Below are positions 12,601-25,187 of a stretch of DNA of 64,000 bases, one piece after another (the stretch's first letter is position 1; every line of letters starts with the position of its first letter). The notes below the pieces were generated by a model, which was given only the letters and a program-made list of their open reading frames with translations, did not search any database and had not been told where the DNA came from. The position numbers were made by a program, and so were the translations under genes. Origin of the DNA: Hymenolepis diminuta (lineage: Eukaryota; Platyhelminthes; Cestoda; Cyclophyllidea; Hymenolepididae). Location of the stretch: positions 1,119,732 to 1,183,731 of the forward strand of contig CAADRB010000025.1 of assembly GCA_900708905.1 (NCBI GenBank), read 5' to 3'.

Positions 12601-12999
12601 TGGATCCTCTGTTAGCCTGATGTGTAACAAACACGAACCATCAAATGATATTTAGAACAAGACGGACATGTGGGCAAACATGAGCGGATGTTGTTTACAC
12701 TAATGACCTCAGAAATCAGTTAACATTACTTTTTGAATTTTATTTTAAAAGATATTCTTTTATTTTAGTAATACTAAATGCACTATGCTAGTTGAGATTT
12801 TCAGAATTTCTGAAAAAAAATGTTGCATTGAAAGGCATTTAAATATTTTATCAACGCGAGTTTTGTTGTTATCTTCAAAGATCAAATTTTGATGAGCTGG
12901 TCAAAAGTAAAAATAATTCATTATCTGGTTTAATTTAACTTTCAAGTTAATTTAACCTTCCCTATCAAAAAAGTATATTTTCAGCTGCCAAAATCTTCA
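9651..12999. other. Noncoding upstream of the GPCR gene
   Basis: No exon or repeat that I can name. A 94-codon open frame on the minus strand (10143-10427) lacks an ATG at its start and has no recognisable motif. It is compatible with chance at this base composition. Confidence 0.45.
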
Positions 13000-13017
13000 T
13001 TGGAATTAAATCACCAT

Positions 13018-13070
13018 GATTGGTCAGTTGCATTTTACCCTCACAGTGAGGTAACCAATGAGATGTATAT
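13018..13070 (+). promoter_or_regulatory. Candidate GPCR promoter: inverted and direct CCAAT boxes, TATA-like
   Basis: ATTGG at 13019-13023 (an inverted CCAAT) and CCAAT at 13055-13059 lie 36 bp apart, about 105-145 bp before the GPCR start codon. TGTATATC at 13065-13071 is a weak TATA-like word. Paired CCAAT boxes are a common feature of TATA-weak eukaryotic promoters. The transcription start is unknown. Confidence 0.35.
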
Positions 13071-13162
13071 CTGTAAAGCAAGCGTCATCGTGTCTTGGTA
13101 GCTTACGCATAGAAAATCTAATCAACTGGACTCCACAAGTATGATATTCCAGACAAGACAAA

Positions 13163-14494
13163 ATGTTCTCAGTCAATAAGACTTTTTCTTCTTACTGTAC
13201 AGCCTATCAGGAACCTACCAAAGTTTCCACTATTACAGCGTCCATTGTGATGACCATTTTCCTCATCCTGGGAATCTTTGGTAATGCCTGGACTCTGTGG
13301 ATTCTAATCAGTTGTAGACGACTGCGGAAGAATCTTATCAATGATTTGATAATTAGCCTTTGTACAAATGACTTAATAAATCTTACGCTTGTTCAGACTT
13401 TTGTGGTGGTGTCCTATTACTTCAACCAATGGATTACTGGAACTCTGACTTGTTATATAGTTCCTGAGGCTAATATGATACTTATAGGAACTAGTCTCTG
13501 GCATCATGCTTTTATTGCCTTTCATCGATATCTCGTGGTCGTTCGGTGGAATTTCTACTTGCGAATTCGAAATAAAGTCTACCTTCTAGTGGTAATCCTC
13601 GGAAGTAGAGTATTTCCTCTTATTTTATCGATTGTATTTAACAGTATTTCATACAAAAAGTACCGACTATCACCCTCTAAAAATCCAGCATCGCCTGAAA
13701 ATACGATTTCCAATATTGAATCATTCTCAAAATCCATCATGTTCTACTCTCCTTACCTACTTCGCTGTGTTTACAAAAGTGACGAGAAAGAGCGAATCAT
13801 TTGCGTTCTTTTTCTCACCGTCATTCTACCGTGTATAATCGTCTCTGTGTGTTTTACAGCCATTTTTATCTTTATTCGCAGAAATAGTCTAAATATGATT
13901 AAGCGTATGAGAAATCAAAACGGCGCCCAAATTGAAATAAGGGTAAGATCTCATGTTTCCACTTCAGAAAATATTTGCTCTGAACCCCCGCCTTTTAAAG
14001 GTGATGAGTTCAGAAATAGTTGTGAACTCATTAACACGACACAGACCTTGTATGAGGATTCAAACTACCCAAATTCAACTCAACTCAATAAATCGGCAGA
14101 TCCACTTCCACGGTGGACAAAAGTTCCAGCAGTTCAAAGGAAACGTCTTCATTCCTCTATTAATGCAGACAAGAAACGTCTGTCAAGGGAAATGTCCATT
14201 ACTAAAATGTTTGGAGTAGTTTTCCTGCTGTTTATCGCTGGTTACTTGCCCTATGGAATAATTAGAATGATTGATCGGACAAATATTGATCCAGGGAAAT
14301 GCTCAATTATTTCAATCGCGAATTCAACAAACGGCTTCTCAAAAACTAGTGGTACTCCACCAGAAGTATATGTTTTCATCTCAGTCCTCTACGCCATTGC
14401 CTCGTGTTGTAATCCACTTATCTTCGGAGCTATGCACAAAGATGTTCGTAAAAATGCAAACAGGAGTCTAAAAAATTTGCGAAACTTAATTTAA
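13163..14494 (+). CDS. Class A (rhodopsin-like) orphan GPCR, intronless
   Basis: A 443-residue, seven-helix receptor of the plasma membrane, expected to signal through G proteins; the ligand is unknown. Approximate helices: TM1 22-48 (N41 of the GN motif), TM2 58-83 (D70 in LCTND), TM3 94-124 (C97, then H121-R122-Y123 in place of DRY), TM4 138-160 (no conserved tryptophan), TM5 211-238 (P223), TM6 345-369 (Y361-L-P363, so tyrosine replaces the usual CWxP tryptophan) and TM7 400-422 (N417-P418-L-I-F421 for NPxxY). C97 and C202 in loop 2 make the usual disulfide, and W90-x-x-G93 is the loop 1 motif. N5 and N387 are extracellular glycosylation sequons. Intracellular loop 3 is about 105 residues; the C-tail is short. 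The whole gene is one exon. The start is the first ATG before TM1, leaving a 21-residue N-terminus typical of the class. It may belong to the platyhelminth-specific rhodopsin-like orphan receptors; that placement is inference. Confidence 0.93.
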   Translation: MFSVNKTFSSYCTAYQEPTKVSTITASIVMTIFLILGIFGNAWTLWILISCRRLRKNLINDLIISLCTNDLINLTLVQTFVVVSYYFNQWITGTLTCYIVPEANMILIGTSLWHHAFIAFHRYLVVVRWNFYLRIRNKVYLLVVILGSRVFPLILSIVFNSISYKKYRLSPSKNPASPENTISNIESFSKSIMFYSPYLLRCVYKSDEKERIICVLFLTVILPCIIVSVCFTAIFIFIRRNSLNMIKRMRNQNGAQIEIRVRSHVSTSENICSEPPPFKGDEFRNSCELINTTQTLYEDSNYPNSTQLNKSADPLPRWTKVPAVQRKRLHSSINADKKRLSREMSITKMFGVVFLLFIAGYLPYGIIRMIDRTNIDPGKCSIISIANSTNGFSKTSGTPPEVYVFISVLYAIASCCNPLIFGAMHKDVRKNANRSLKNLRNLI

Positions 14495-17400
14495 CGATGG
14501 GAAATTTGGCGTAAATTATGGATACTCAGGCCAACAAAGCATCTCGGACATTTCTGAACAAAGGACAAAAGGTGCTGCTTATTTCCGAAAAACTAAAGCA
14601 AAGGTGACTTATATCGTGATTGGTTTCTGACCTAACAATTCAAAGTATTTTTTTAAAGCTGAAAATTTATTAAAATGACTCAAAACGATTTAATTTTATA
14701 TTAATTTAAATGGGAAATGGAAATTGACTCACAATACTTTTCCTCGCAAGGTATAACTTGATTACCTTAAATGCTGTTTGCTTGATTCCTATAGGACAAT
14801 GAGTACATTCTTAATTATCATTAGCGAGTAGGATGATAATATTTTTGGCCGTCGTCAATATCACTCAAATTTCTTTAAGTGATATGTTCAGGTTCAGCCA
14901 ACAATCTCCCGACATTTTTCATAAAGCGAGCTTAACAAATAGATTTAGTAAGCCTCGGGTGACAGAAATTTATTAAGCATAAACAATGCTCATCAAGAAA
15001 GTGTTTGGCCTCATTCTTTCCCCATTAATACATTATGGATATTAATTTTAAATAGCATATTGTTAGCTTTTTTCCCTCAGTGAATAAGGCGTTATTTCAA
15101 AATTTTAAATCCGGATATGCGATCAATGATTGTCAAATTACTCCCAATGAAACTCAATTAAATGTCAGAAATGCTAAGAAAATATCCAAGTTCTGAAAGA
15201 CTGAACAATGAAAAGATTAGTGTTCTCCCGACTTAAAGTGATAATGAAAGTAAAATTATTTTGAAATAATTGAAAATAAGATCTGTAATAATGAGGCAAA
15301 ATTTCGTTGAAAGCAGTATCCGAGTAGAATAACGAGGAATTTACTTTATGCAGAAAAGTGTTTAAAATGCAACATTAATTTTTAGTCGAATTTAAATTTT
15401 TAAAACGGTATTTCGAATAAATTTTTTGAAAATTATATCCTTAATGCGTATTCTATTAAAGCAGTTATTTTAATTCGTTTGTATTGGCGCCATTTTAATA
15501 AAAGAGAAGTATATCTAGCTGTTCGGCTTCATATTTAGCTAAGGAACTGCCAGAAGGCAAATGGCCATCCATATGTTCACAACAGAACTGCAAAAATATC
15601 AACATCTCTTATTAGAATTACCATCGGTTCTGATTCAAATTGGTCAAAATGAAGGAGGGAATGAAAATGTTTAAATTAAAGACTAATCGAGGCTTCCTTG
15701 ATGTCCGTAGGAAATTACAGGCTTGAAAGGAATGCAAAAAATATATTTTTGGCATTCCTCAAGTTAGAGCACACATATTCTTAGTTTAGCCCATTTCTTT
15801 TGTAAGAAAATTTGAGATCCTATATATCAGATCAAATCTCTAATTTCAAAGCTCACTTATTTATTTAATCATCGCTTCCTAGTTGTAATTGAGGATAACA
15901 TAATGAAAGGTCAGTTTAATTTGAAATGTGAACTATTAAAACCCGACCAGTGCTCAACTACTGAGTTTTTAGCTTTGGATTCATCCTGAAATGTCTTGAC
16001 GAACGTTTAAATGATATGGACCGGTACCGATTTTCGACCTCCACAAAATTTCACTAAATCTTGAATTATAGCTATTACTCATTAGACCATATTTAAACAT
16101 CTGAAGTATAAAATATTCCAGGAGGAGATGAAACTAGAGGAGTAAGAGGCTGAAAAGGAATATTAAGGATCTCAAATTTTTTTAATTCCGAAAGCGTTGC
16201 TGTGCTAATATTTTTCATAAGGGAGAAAATTCAATTTTGCAATATTTGAATTTAAAAAAGCTACATTTTCATGATTCGATTCATGAGCATCCGATTGAGT
16301 TCATCTTAAGAAGTTTCAGATCTCGTTGTGCCGCTTTGATTCATTGCCTTCTTCTTACATTCAGTAGCAGGTTCTTGTGAATACCTGAATAATATAAGCA
16401 CCCTAAAGATCCATACTGAAATTCATCCGTTAACAACCTTCAGGAAGACGCTTTTTTACCGTCATACTAATATTATTGTTGGCCACAGCTTTTAAGCCTT
16501 TACTGTTTCTCCAACTCAAATTCATTTTTCTTCCTTTACTTATAGAGAACTCCCTTGGAAACGAGTTGATGTAATCGAAATTCAAAAGTAAATTGCTTAT
16601 TTGCTTTTTCAATTTTCAAAATGCCCACTACTCTTCAGTTAGAGGCAAATATTTGAAAACTCCGCAGTATTTATCTCGATAATACATTATATTGTGAAAG
16701 TAACATTTTGCTGGAGAAGAAAAATTGCGACGAGGATGGAGTATCCATCCATGTTATTATCGTATCTTATGGTCAACATGGCTTTTTCCCCCATTGACCT
16801 GATTATATATTCAAGCCTAACATGCATGCATGAAAATCAGTGGTCTTTTTATAAGCCGACGCTTCGTCTCGCGTCGGTGCCTTTTCTGCTCTATTTAACC
16901 CTTCATTTGAGATCTTAATGGATATTCGTGGTTAAGACATAATTGTAGAAACATACTTTGATATTTTTGCGTTGGAAAGGAATGAATATGTGTTTCCGAG
17001 AAAATTACTTATTCATTCAATGTTCCGCATTTTGTTAATTAATTGTTGGCTAGGTATGTTTACATTGCAAGCGTCCGTCTTGAATTATACCCTATTTCTG
17101 AGCCATTTTGAGCTAATTGGACTGCATGGCAACTTGGCGACGCAGGTGACCTGGCCTGACAAACGGAAATGTGATTTTGAGTGTAATCATGAACATTTGT
17201 CTCTTGGTCTAATATTCTTGATTACATCAAAGTGGATTGCTTAACAAGTTCATTATGACTACTAATTTATCGTTTTTAGTCGGGGATGTCAGGGGGTGAT
17301 TGTAAATCTATAATGTGTAATAATCGGTCATTTGGAATAATCTTAGTAGAGATATTAGAAGGGAACTGGAACCGAAGTTCCGTTGTTTTAACAACACCAG

Positions 17401-19189
17401 CTCTAGGTTGATTGTGAATAATCAGAGCATGAATGGTGAGCATCATTGAGGTTATTACCAAACATTTTAGAAAGAATTAAACTATTCCGATTGAATGGAA
17501 AATATAATTTCTTCTTTGGTCATCAAGTTTCTGCACTAATGATTTTGTATGAATTCACCTGAAATCCTCTCCGCAAATGTGCTATTTTTATCCTAATTTC
17601 TTAAAAATTTCGATTTACATGAAATGTACGTAAAATTTAAATTTATTTGAATTCAAATCTACTCAAAATCCAACTTAAAGGCAGTAGTAAATGGTAGTAG
17701 AAAATTTCTACTTAATGGTAATTATTACACGATTTTTAACCGAGCTCTTCAGGATTTTAAAACACGGCTCACAGGTAGAAAAATAATTATTTTGGAGCTC
17801 ACTATTAGCAAATTTACTTTTTCCCACCTATTATCCATATTTATCATAAAACACACGCAACTTTGATAACGGTCCAAGAATTGGAGAGAAAATATTGAAA
17901 AGATCAGATAGCACTTTTTAAAATTCCCTCCGGACTGATAGATAAACTAAAATTGGTCCAGATTATGCGAGAAAGCTAATATAAATTGGCGACGTCCGAT
18001 TATGTACTGATAGAATCAAACTATTTCTACCTCTTTTACTACTGTCGGCGTTTAAGTTCTAACTTATCTGATCACTAAAGCTAATATTAGGGCACTACTT
18101 CATGTTTTTTTCCAGTAAAAATTACATTCACAGAAAATAACGCAACTTTAGATGTACGGTTTCGGTGGCATTGACTGGTACTCAGATAAATTTTTTCCTT
18201 ATTTGGTTACAGTGTTTTAAAATGGACAATCCATAGTTCATGAAAGAGGGTGTGCGTCTAAGTTTATCATGAATGAAATAATGTTTTTATTTTCTATATT
18301 AAAATATTTATAACTTTCTTCTATTCTTTCTATCCATATTACTAAAAAAAATAAATTTTTAAAGTTTGATTTATGGCAATACGGTAAATTGCTCATTAAC
18401 GGGGCTAACAGTACCATTAAAACTTTTCGTTTTGGGGTTTTTACTTTCCCAAATTTTTTATAATTCTTTGTTTACTCTTTAAATTTCATGAAATTGGAAG
18501 TCTCCTTCATTAAAGAATCTCTTTAAAGATTTCTATAACAATGATTTTAGCTTATCAGATACTTTCAACCATTTCAAGGGGATAAGGTTCACTGTGATAG
18601 GTGTTTTAACAGTATGCCAATAACGGGTAAAATATATCTATAATCAATATTACCGTCTTCAAGCTCTTCATGTATTCACATATTTTAAAAAATTTTAAGT
18701 TTATACTTTTTAAATATTTATCTACTGTTCAACTTGTAAATCTATTGGACGGTATTTGAACAAAAGCGCATTACGATATGTTCTCTTTCAACCATTGCTG
18801 AGAATGGTGAAAATCGATCTCTACTTGTTAACCAAATTTAAAAGGATTAAAGAGACAAAACACATCGTTTTCATAGTTAATTACGAAATATCCAGGAACG
18901 TCCAACCATTGTTTTAATTGGAGGATGCTAAATAAATAATAGTAATAGGGAAATATATTAAATTACTCGTTTTGTCTTTTAATGAGGATGCTATTGCCCC
19001 AATATTATTATTATATCAATAGATATAAAAACGATTTACATCATCGATTTCAATGACAGAGTACCTAATCAATTTAATGAAAGATAGGAAGAAGTAGTTG
19101 ACGGTACTAAAACGAGAAATTCAAGAATCGTGAAACTATGGAAAAAAAGATATTTTTATAAGATAGGGCTAAGAGCTAGAGTGTCTTAT
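14495..19189. other. GPCR 3' flank and noncoding DNA
   Basis: ATTAAA at 14669-14674, 175 nt after the GPCR stop, is a candidate poly(A) signal; AATAAA occurs at 15416-15421. Beyond these no gene is recognised. Isolated 60-90-codon frames near 16.7-17.2 kb show no protein family features. Confidence 0.45.
14669..14674 (+). terminator. Candidate poly(A) signal ATTAAA of the GPCR gene
   Basis: ATTAAA is the commonest variant of AATAAA, and it lies at a plausible distance from the stop codon. No transcript data are available here. Confidence 0.3.
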
Positions 19190-19360
19190 TTTTTTTCCCC
19201 AATTATTCCCCCAATCGGCACTACTACAATAGGGCAGAGAGAAGTTACAAGGAAGTGGAGAGAGAGAGGACCGGGAATAATGAAATGTGGATTATGGATA
19301 TTGTAGGCTAATAGGCAGTGACAACCAGTCATCGCCGATGTGAGTTTCCATCCAATTTCC
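19190..19360 (-). mobile_element. Weak LTR-like fragment, minus strand
   Basis: On the minus strand CGGCGATGACTGGTTGTCAC is followed by a CTCTCTCTCTCC tract, the order seen in better copies. There is no extended alignment, so this is only a candidate. Confidence 0.25.
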
Positions 19361-21284
19361 TGACGAGACCTAATAGACTTGAGTCGCCATCTAGGCTATT
19401 TCTGGCAAGACGTGGTAAGTATAAGTTTTAACCCAGACAACTCGTTACATTAGTTAGGCTTGGGGGCCTTAATGAGCACAAAAAAGTCCGTGGAGCGGAA
19501 GGAACTTATGTGAATTCAAAGGTGTGGGGAGTGTGGTTTGTGGCGTATGCGGTCTATCTATCCATCAGACAAAGTAAGCAATGTCCAGTTGTTCACTGTC
19601 GAAAACTGCTCAAAGGTATGATTCGTCAATTAAATGTGTTTGACTGAGAGTAACTGCTGGTAGATGGAGATTAATGCTATTGTGGACGTGTTCAATGTTA
19701 ACCCGTATCACTGGCGTAAATAATAAAGTAGGACTGAGAAAAACTTTAATTCGATAATATTTAATTCTATTTTATCACTAAATATTCATCACTCTACTTT
19801 TCACATTTCAATTACTTTCAGAAATTTTTAAATGGACACCAAATGTTTAAACGAGCTATTAAAAAATACAAGACCATTGTTATAATCAGTCTCCTGAGCT
19901 CATCCTGAGTGAACTTTTTTGGGTTGGTCCATTTTAAATGTGTCTCCGATGTATTATTTTGCACTTGATTGCAAAAAGCTCAAAATATCAGATGACATGA
20001 CAAACTGAGGAAATAGATCAACCGATCAAAGAGGTTAGATAATAGTGGACATAAACCCACCCATAATGAATTCATCCCCTTTTGAAAGCATAAATAGTTC
20101 AGTTCTCTGAATTTTATATAGAGTAAGATGTACGGTGTACTGAATTAATTTCCTGCTTATTTTTGACCCCTCTCCCTTTTCATTTCAAACTTCAAGGACA
20201 TATTTATTATTTCTTTGTTCAAATGCCTCCCCATGATTAAACCTAGTAAGAGTTTTGGTGTCCCATTTGTAATAATAATAGTAGTCACTCGTAGATAAAG
20301 GGGAAAGAAGACATTTAATTTTATCTATTGACGGTCCATATTATTTTCGAAATTCTAATAAGTTCCAAAATGTATTAAATACCAAAATTTAGCAGCACAT
20401 GAGTTAAAACCAACATAGATACTAGTCATACCAACTCTACCTAGCATTATTACTTACTATAATATATTTTTCGCACTAAAATTTTACAAATTATTAAACT
20501 GGATGAATCTGTCATACCTGCTCAGTCTCCAAATGTATCACATTTTCATATTTCACACAACCTCTCTCAGTACTGATCCCTGTTCTCATATCCCTCAGTT
20601 CCGCTTCCTACTCCTTCCCCAATTTCCTCTATCATTCTGTTTCTTCTGTCCATTATGAACTTGATCCTACTTAAATTTTGATTTTCCTACTAGGGAAAAG
20701 TTCGTATGTCCTATTAGCCTAAGAAAGGATTTCTGTTGTTGCCATATTTCTGTTGCGCAGTAACATGCCCATAAACATTTTCAAGTATTCTACACTATGC
20801 CATTCCGACAATTGACTGTAGCTATAAGAATACAATAATAGTATAGGATAGGGCGGCGTGGCCTGTGGGATAATGAAATTTCACTCTTCTCCTGCACTCC
20901 TCGAAGAATATCTGATGATGTCTTTTGCTGTTTTCTCTTAAGATAATTTGAAAATGCCTGTATTTGGCTTATCAACAGAACTGTGGATTTCATTCAGACA
21001 TGTGAAGTATCAACAATTGCGTAAGTTTTAAGGCAATCCAAAGTATGGTCTTAAAAGTTATTATTAGCCAATGTACGTAAGAAAAGTGATCCCGTCGATA
21101 CCGCAAAGGCATTGCTTTCTGTTGTGTAAAAATTAGAATATGATCGATATCTTTACTCTTACTCAAATTCTTCTGTAGTAGTGATTTCAGCTCTTTTTGC
21201 GAAGGATCGGTTTTCAATCTGCTTTTGGACTTCATTCGACAATCTTATTTCTATTGGCCCATAGACAAATTTCAAACACAATAA
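19361..21284. other. Noncoding, no gene recognised
   Basis: Contains a pyrimidine-rich stretch on the plus strand at about 20510-20650 that may be another eroded LTR, but no diagnostic block flanks it. Nothing else is supportable. Confidence 0.4.
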
Positions 21285-21450
21285 AAGGTTTTCTGTCAAA
21301 TGACTTTGTGTGTTCACCCACACCTCCTCTCCCCTCTCTCCCCCGCTCCCTCCCTCTCATTACCATCTGATAAAAGGGAAATCGGTCTTGATGGTCGTGT
21401 AAGTAGGAGATGCAAGCTGCAAATTTTAATACTGAACCTAAAAATCACCT
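21285..21450 (+). mobile_element. Candidate LTR-like fragment, plus strand
   Basis: CAAATGACTTTGTGTG is followed by a long C/T tract (21324-21360), then GCAAGCTGCAAATTTTAATA. Both ends resemble blocks of the family (the GTGACTCA block and the GCAGCTACAAATT tail) in the right order and orientation. It is shortened and diverged. Confidence 0.35.
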
Positions 21451-22782
21451 TTAATGTGGAAGAATTCGTACTTTTACTGATGAAACGGTAGGAACAAAAG
21501 GGATGAATTCCGAAAAATGTAGGAGGATAACTCTAAATCAATTCTAAATAAATGGCGAGAAATTCTGATGGTGCAGCTAGAAAAGCTTTCAGAACCATTA
21601 ATTTGAAAATTGAAAATTGGGGTATTTCATTTTCTCAAACATTTTTGGAATTCCATTTTCAGTGAACGTGTGTTTCACCATGAATCTGAGGTAGAATGAA
21701 CTTTAATAAGCTGATGTAAAAAAATGTGAGGATGTTTTTGAAACAATTTCGTCTGTATCCTAGATGAAGAAAGAGTCAGTCTATTGTTATGGAGGTTAGG
21801 AATTGCAGAATAGGAAAAAATCGCAAGTTTCATCCACCCAATCCATCTCAGATTTTACTATCGACGAAACACTTGTTTCTGTCTGTCTGTTTAGTGAAAA
21901 GTCTTCTGAACTCCGAAGATGCTTTAAATGTCTAACTCTTTCTTAAAAGCATGATAAAGATGGAATGATGTATACTTGTTGTGAGATTATTTGTTTTGAA
22001 CTTTCCCATGTTTCAAACACTTTGAAAGATCATCTCAAAATTCTACTGTTTTTTGTGATCTTTGGTACCTTGTCTAGTTAATGTCTGTTTTTGAACCCTC
22101 AGAATATTCGAAAGTGACAAAATTACACCAAAAGATCTTGTTAATGAATGTAAAAACTTGGACATCAAGCATGACAGTGGTATGAATCAGCAGAAATCTT
22201 ATACATACCATATGTGATTTGAATTTCCAGTGGAACTGTGCTCAGAATGTTTACTCTATCCGGAAACATTTTACTAAACGGTGGCTCTGCAATATAAGTC
22301 TGATAAACGTAATTTGTGCGGCAAACGACGACATAAGAAGGCAATATTCTGGTCAAAATCAGAATTCTGCAAGAAAACCGTCATCCAGAAGATTAAATCA
22401 AAGGTCGTTCAGGTGAGAGAATCAGACATCAACTCGAAGTAGGATATAAATAGAAATGAAACTCCGTAAAGGAATCAGAAGAAAACAGCCTCCTGAACTG
22501 AAGCCTGCTCTAGGCGAGGAAATGAAACCATTGAAGGAAGAATCTCTACGCATTTCCAAATTTATTATCTAAGTCGTCACTAGTCACCGGGACCTAACTA
22601 TCACGGCCTCACAGTAGTTCTTGAAATGGTTGATCCTACTGTAACCTCAATCTCCCTGTGGATATCTATCATTTGCCCTCAAGTGATATATTACCTGAAC
22701 GAGCGTTACAAGAGTTCATCTTCCCCGTGGTGATGTTCGTAACCATTCCACCTGTTCATATCGCCCCTCCTAAACGAGACTA

Positions 22783-22813
<31 letters not shown>

Positions 22814-23509
22814 GATTCTAAGCATTTATCGAGTCAAAATTAAGTTACATAGACCTGACATATACTGGTCAAGCCCAGGGACTTATTTTAGGTTGAAAAT
22901 ACAGCTTTATGGAATTTTGTGATTTATAAAAAAATAAAAATCACGAACTTATTAAAGGCTTTGAGTAGTTTGGATTAGGGTTTCGGTCTTATTAGGCTTA
23001 CTTAAAGAGGCGAACTATTCTTAGCTAGCGGTTAAAAAGGTGAAAGAGTGACTGGCATCTCGACCCCTGGACGTGTACTGATGAGCAAACGAGTGTGTCA
23101 CCCACTGTGTCACTGACGCTCAAGCATTGACACCTGATTTGCCCCGGGAAGGTTCTGTGGTTATGATCTCTTCTGTAGGCGATAGATCTATATAAGGGTG
23201 TAAAGTCATTTGTGGGCCACCCTGCGAAGCTGTCGTCTTTCTCGTTTTGGTCTGATATCTACTGACACACCTCGTTTTACTAATAGCCAGTGTCTCTTGG
23301 CATATAAGCAGGCCATCATCCCCACAACACCAAACTGTTGAGATCAAGACATTTTGTGACCAAATCTTTCGTTAGCCCGAAATTGGGCGAAAATGATGCC
23401 CACGTACACAATGAGGCGTACGCTCACATATTCCGCTCAATTCCATTTATTCCACAGGACCGCTTCGACGTGGAGGTTTGGATTTACACCATACGCACAG
23501 GGGGAGGAG
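21451..23509. other. Noncoding, no gene recognised
   Basis: Short open frames around 22.2-22.4 kb overlap on both strands and have no recognisable motif. A TA tract lies at 22781-22811. The segment 23020-23500 is less AT-rich and may be the eroded left half of the LTR that starts clearly at 23510. Confidence 0.4.
22781..22811. repeat. TA microsatellite
   Basis: A near-perfect TA dinucleotide run of about 30 bp. Confidence 0.95.
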
Positions 23510-23754
23510 TGAGGACACGCACACACACGCTAGTTAATTGCCTGCACTTTTACTTCCCTCTCATCTCCTGCCCTTCATCTCTCTCTTACTTATTTGAATC
23601 TTTATTGGGGTTTGTTTAATACATTTTGGTCAAATCAGCTCTAGGCGTTCTGTTCTAAAAGTGTTGTAAGCTCTTACTGAAACAGCTAAAAATTGGTGAC
23701 TCTTGTTGCTGCTGTTAGTTGTCCATTGTTAATTGTTACCCTAACTGCAACACC
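23510..23754 (+). mobile_element. LTR-like repeat copy f, plus strand
   Basis: It aligns with copy g (25.2 kb): CATCTCTCTCTTACT (identical), TTTGAATCTTTATT against CTTGAATCTTCATT, then TTTGGTCAAATCAGCTCTAG and the TTCTGTTCT block. The tail ACAGCTAAAAATTGGTGACT is followed by CTGCAACACC (about 23745-23754), as in copies b and i. Orientation plus. Confidence 0.6.
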
Positions 23755-25187
23755 GTAATTGACAGTGAACAAAAAGTGAATTCTAAATGCCGTTCAAGGC
23801 GCCTAGACTGATGTCCCCAAACTAAGGAGCATTGAATGATGAAGCCCAATAAAATGCTGAGGGAGAAAGGACAAAATAGATAAAATTTGCTCTTACGAAA
23901 TTCTGGACGAAAATCTCCATTGAAATTAGTAATTGGGCAGAGAAGCGGACTGAAACCGAATGAATCACCTGAATATATCACTGAAAAAGGAACGGTCCAC
24001 AGGGAAAGAAAATTGAATCAACGACCGGACCTCCGGCAAACCAGAAGGATTGGATTACAATGGGAGGGGAGGTGGTAAGCGGAAATAAAATATTAACTTG
24101 AGAAAAAGTATTTTCTTACACATTGCCTCTTGAGAAAATAAAATTTTTATCATTTATATCTGCTGTATTTTCCTTTTACGTATATTATTAGTCTGTTCAT
24201 AATTAAACCTCGCATTTTTTCTGACTCTATGCAATTGAGAATGAGATATACGGTTTTGCCTGTTTGATGAAGAAACGCATTGCTTCAGAGCACCTGCTAT
24301 ATGTTATAATATCACGAACTTACCTGCTCCAACCCGAACAATTTAAGTGCATGACCCCAGTCCTCAATTGCGCCCTTTGTGTTATGCATTTATTCAAACC
24401 CTTTCCATGTCTTTAGTATACTGAATGACCAGTGACGTCCTCTTCCTGACTTCGTAGTCTTGTTGATATCGCTAGATCTAAGTAATGCATTTTTATAAAT
24501 ACAGTATTTGCTATTACGACAGACTGTTTTTATTGACTAAATAGCAGAAATGGTCGTCCATTATTCTTTGTCGAAGTCTAATTAAGTAGCATTTGCTTAA
24601 ACCTGAACAATTTCCATAAAAACCAAATTGCCCAATTAAATAACCAAATAATTTTAGTGAAGAATGAATTATACTTTCATTCTTTTAGTGGCCGATGGCA
24701 GTGTTAGCAAAGGAATATTTGAGAAAACTTAGTTATACGGAGGGTTTTGGCTCTCTGCATATCAAAAGTGCATAAATTAATGAGAAGAAAATGCACAACT
24801 AGGAAACAATGGCAAGGAAAACTTTGTTTTTATTCCACTCAGCGGAGAAAGCAAAAACGACCAAATTCATAATGTCAGGAGGAAATTAGTAAATGTTGAT
24901 AACCCTTTTTTTGTAAAATAGAAATAAATTATATATATTTATTCAATAAGATAAAAGTTTGTTGGTTTTTAAAATACGCTATTGAAAACGGTTAAATTGG
25001 CGCTCTTAGTTGTACTTAAAATGGATGGTTGAATTGGACTTACGTCGTCTCTCTCTTCTTCGTATTTCAAGTTAAATGTCCGACGCATTTTATGGGGCGT
25101 GAACAAGCATAAATACTCTGTAAACAACAGATCTGGAGACACAGTGTCTGTTTTTCTGTCTGAAAAACTGTTATTTTATAAATAATA
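23755..25187. other. Noncoding between two plus-strand LTR copies
   Basis: If copies f and g belonged to one element, this 1.4-kb interval would be its deleted interior. I see no gag or pol motif in it, so it is left as noncoding. Confidence 0.4.

Noticed and set aside
23755..25187. LTR copies f and g as the two ends of a single element
   Set aside because: The 1.4-kb interior shows no gag or pol motif and the copies are too diverged from each other to be paired LTRs of one insertion.
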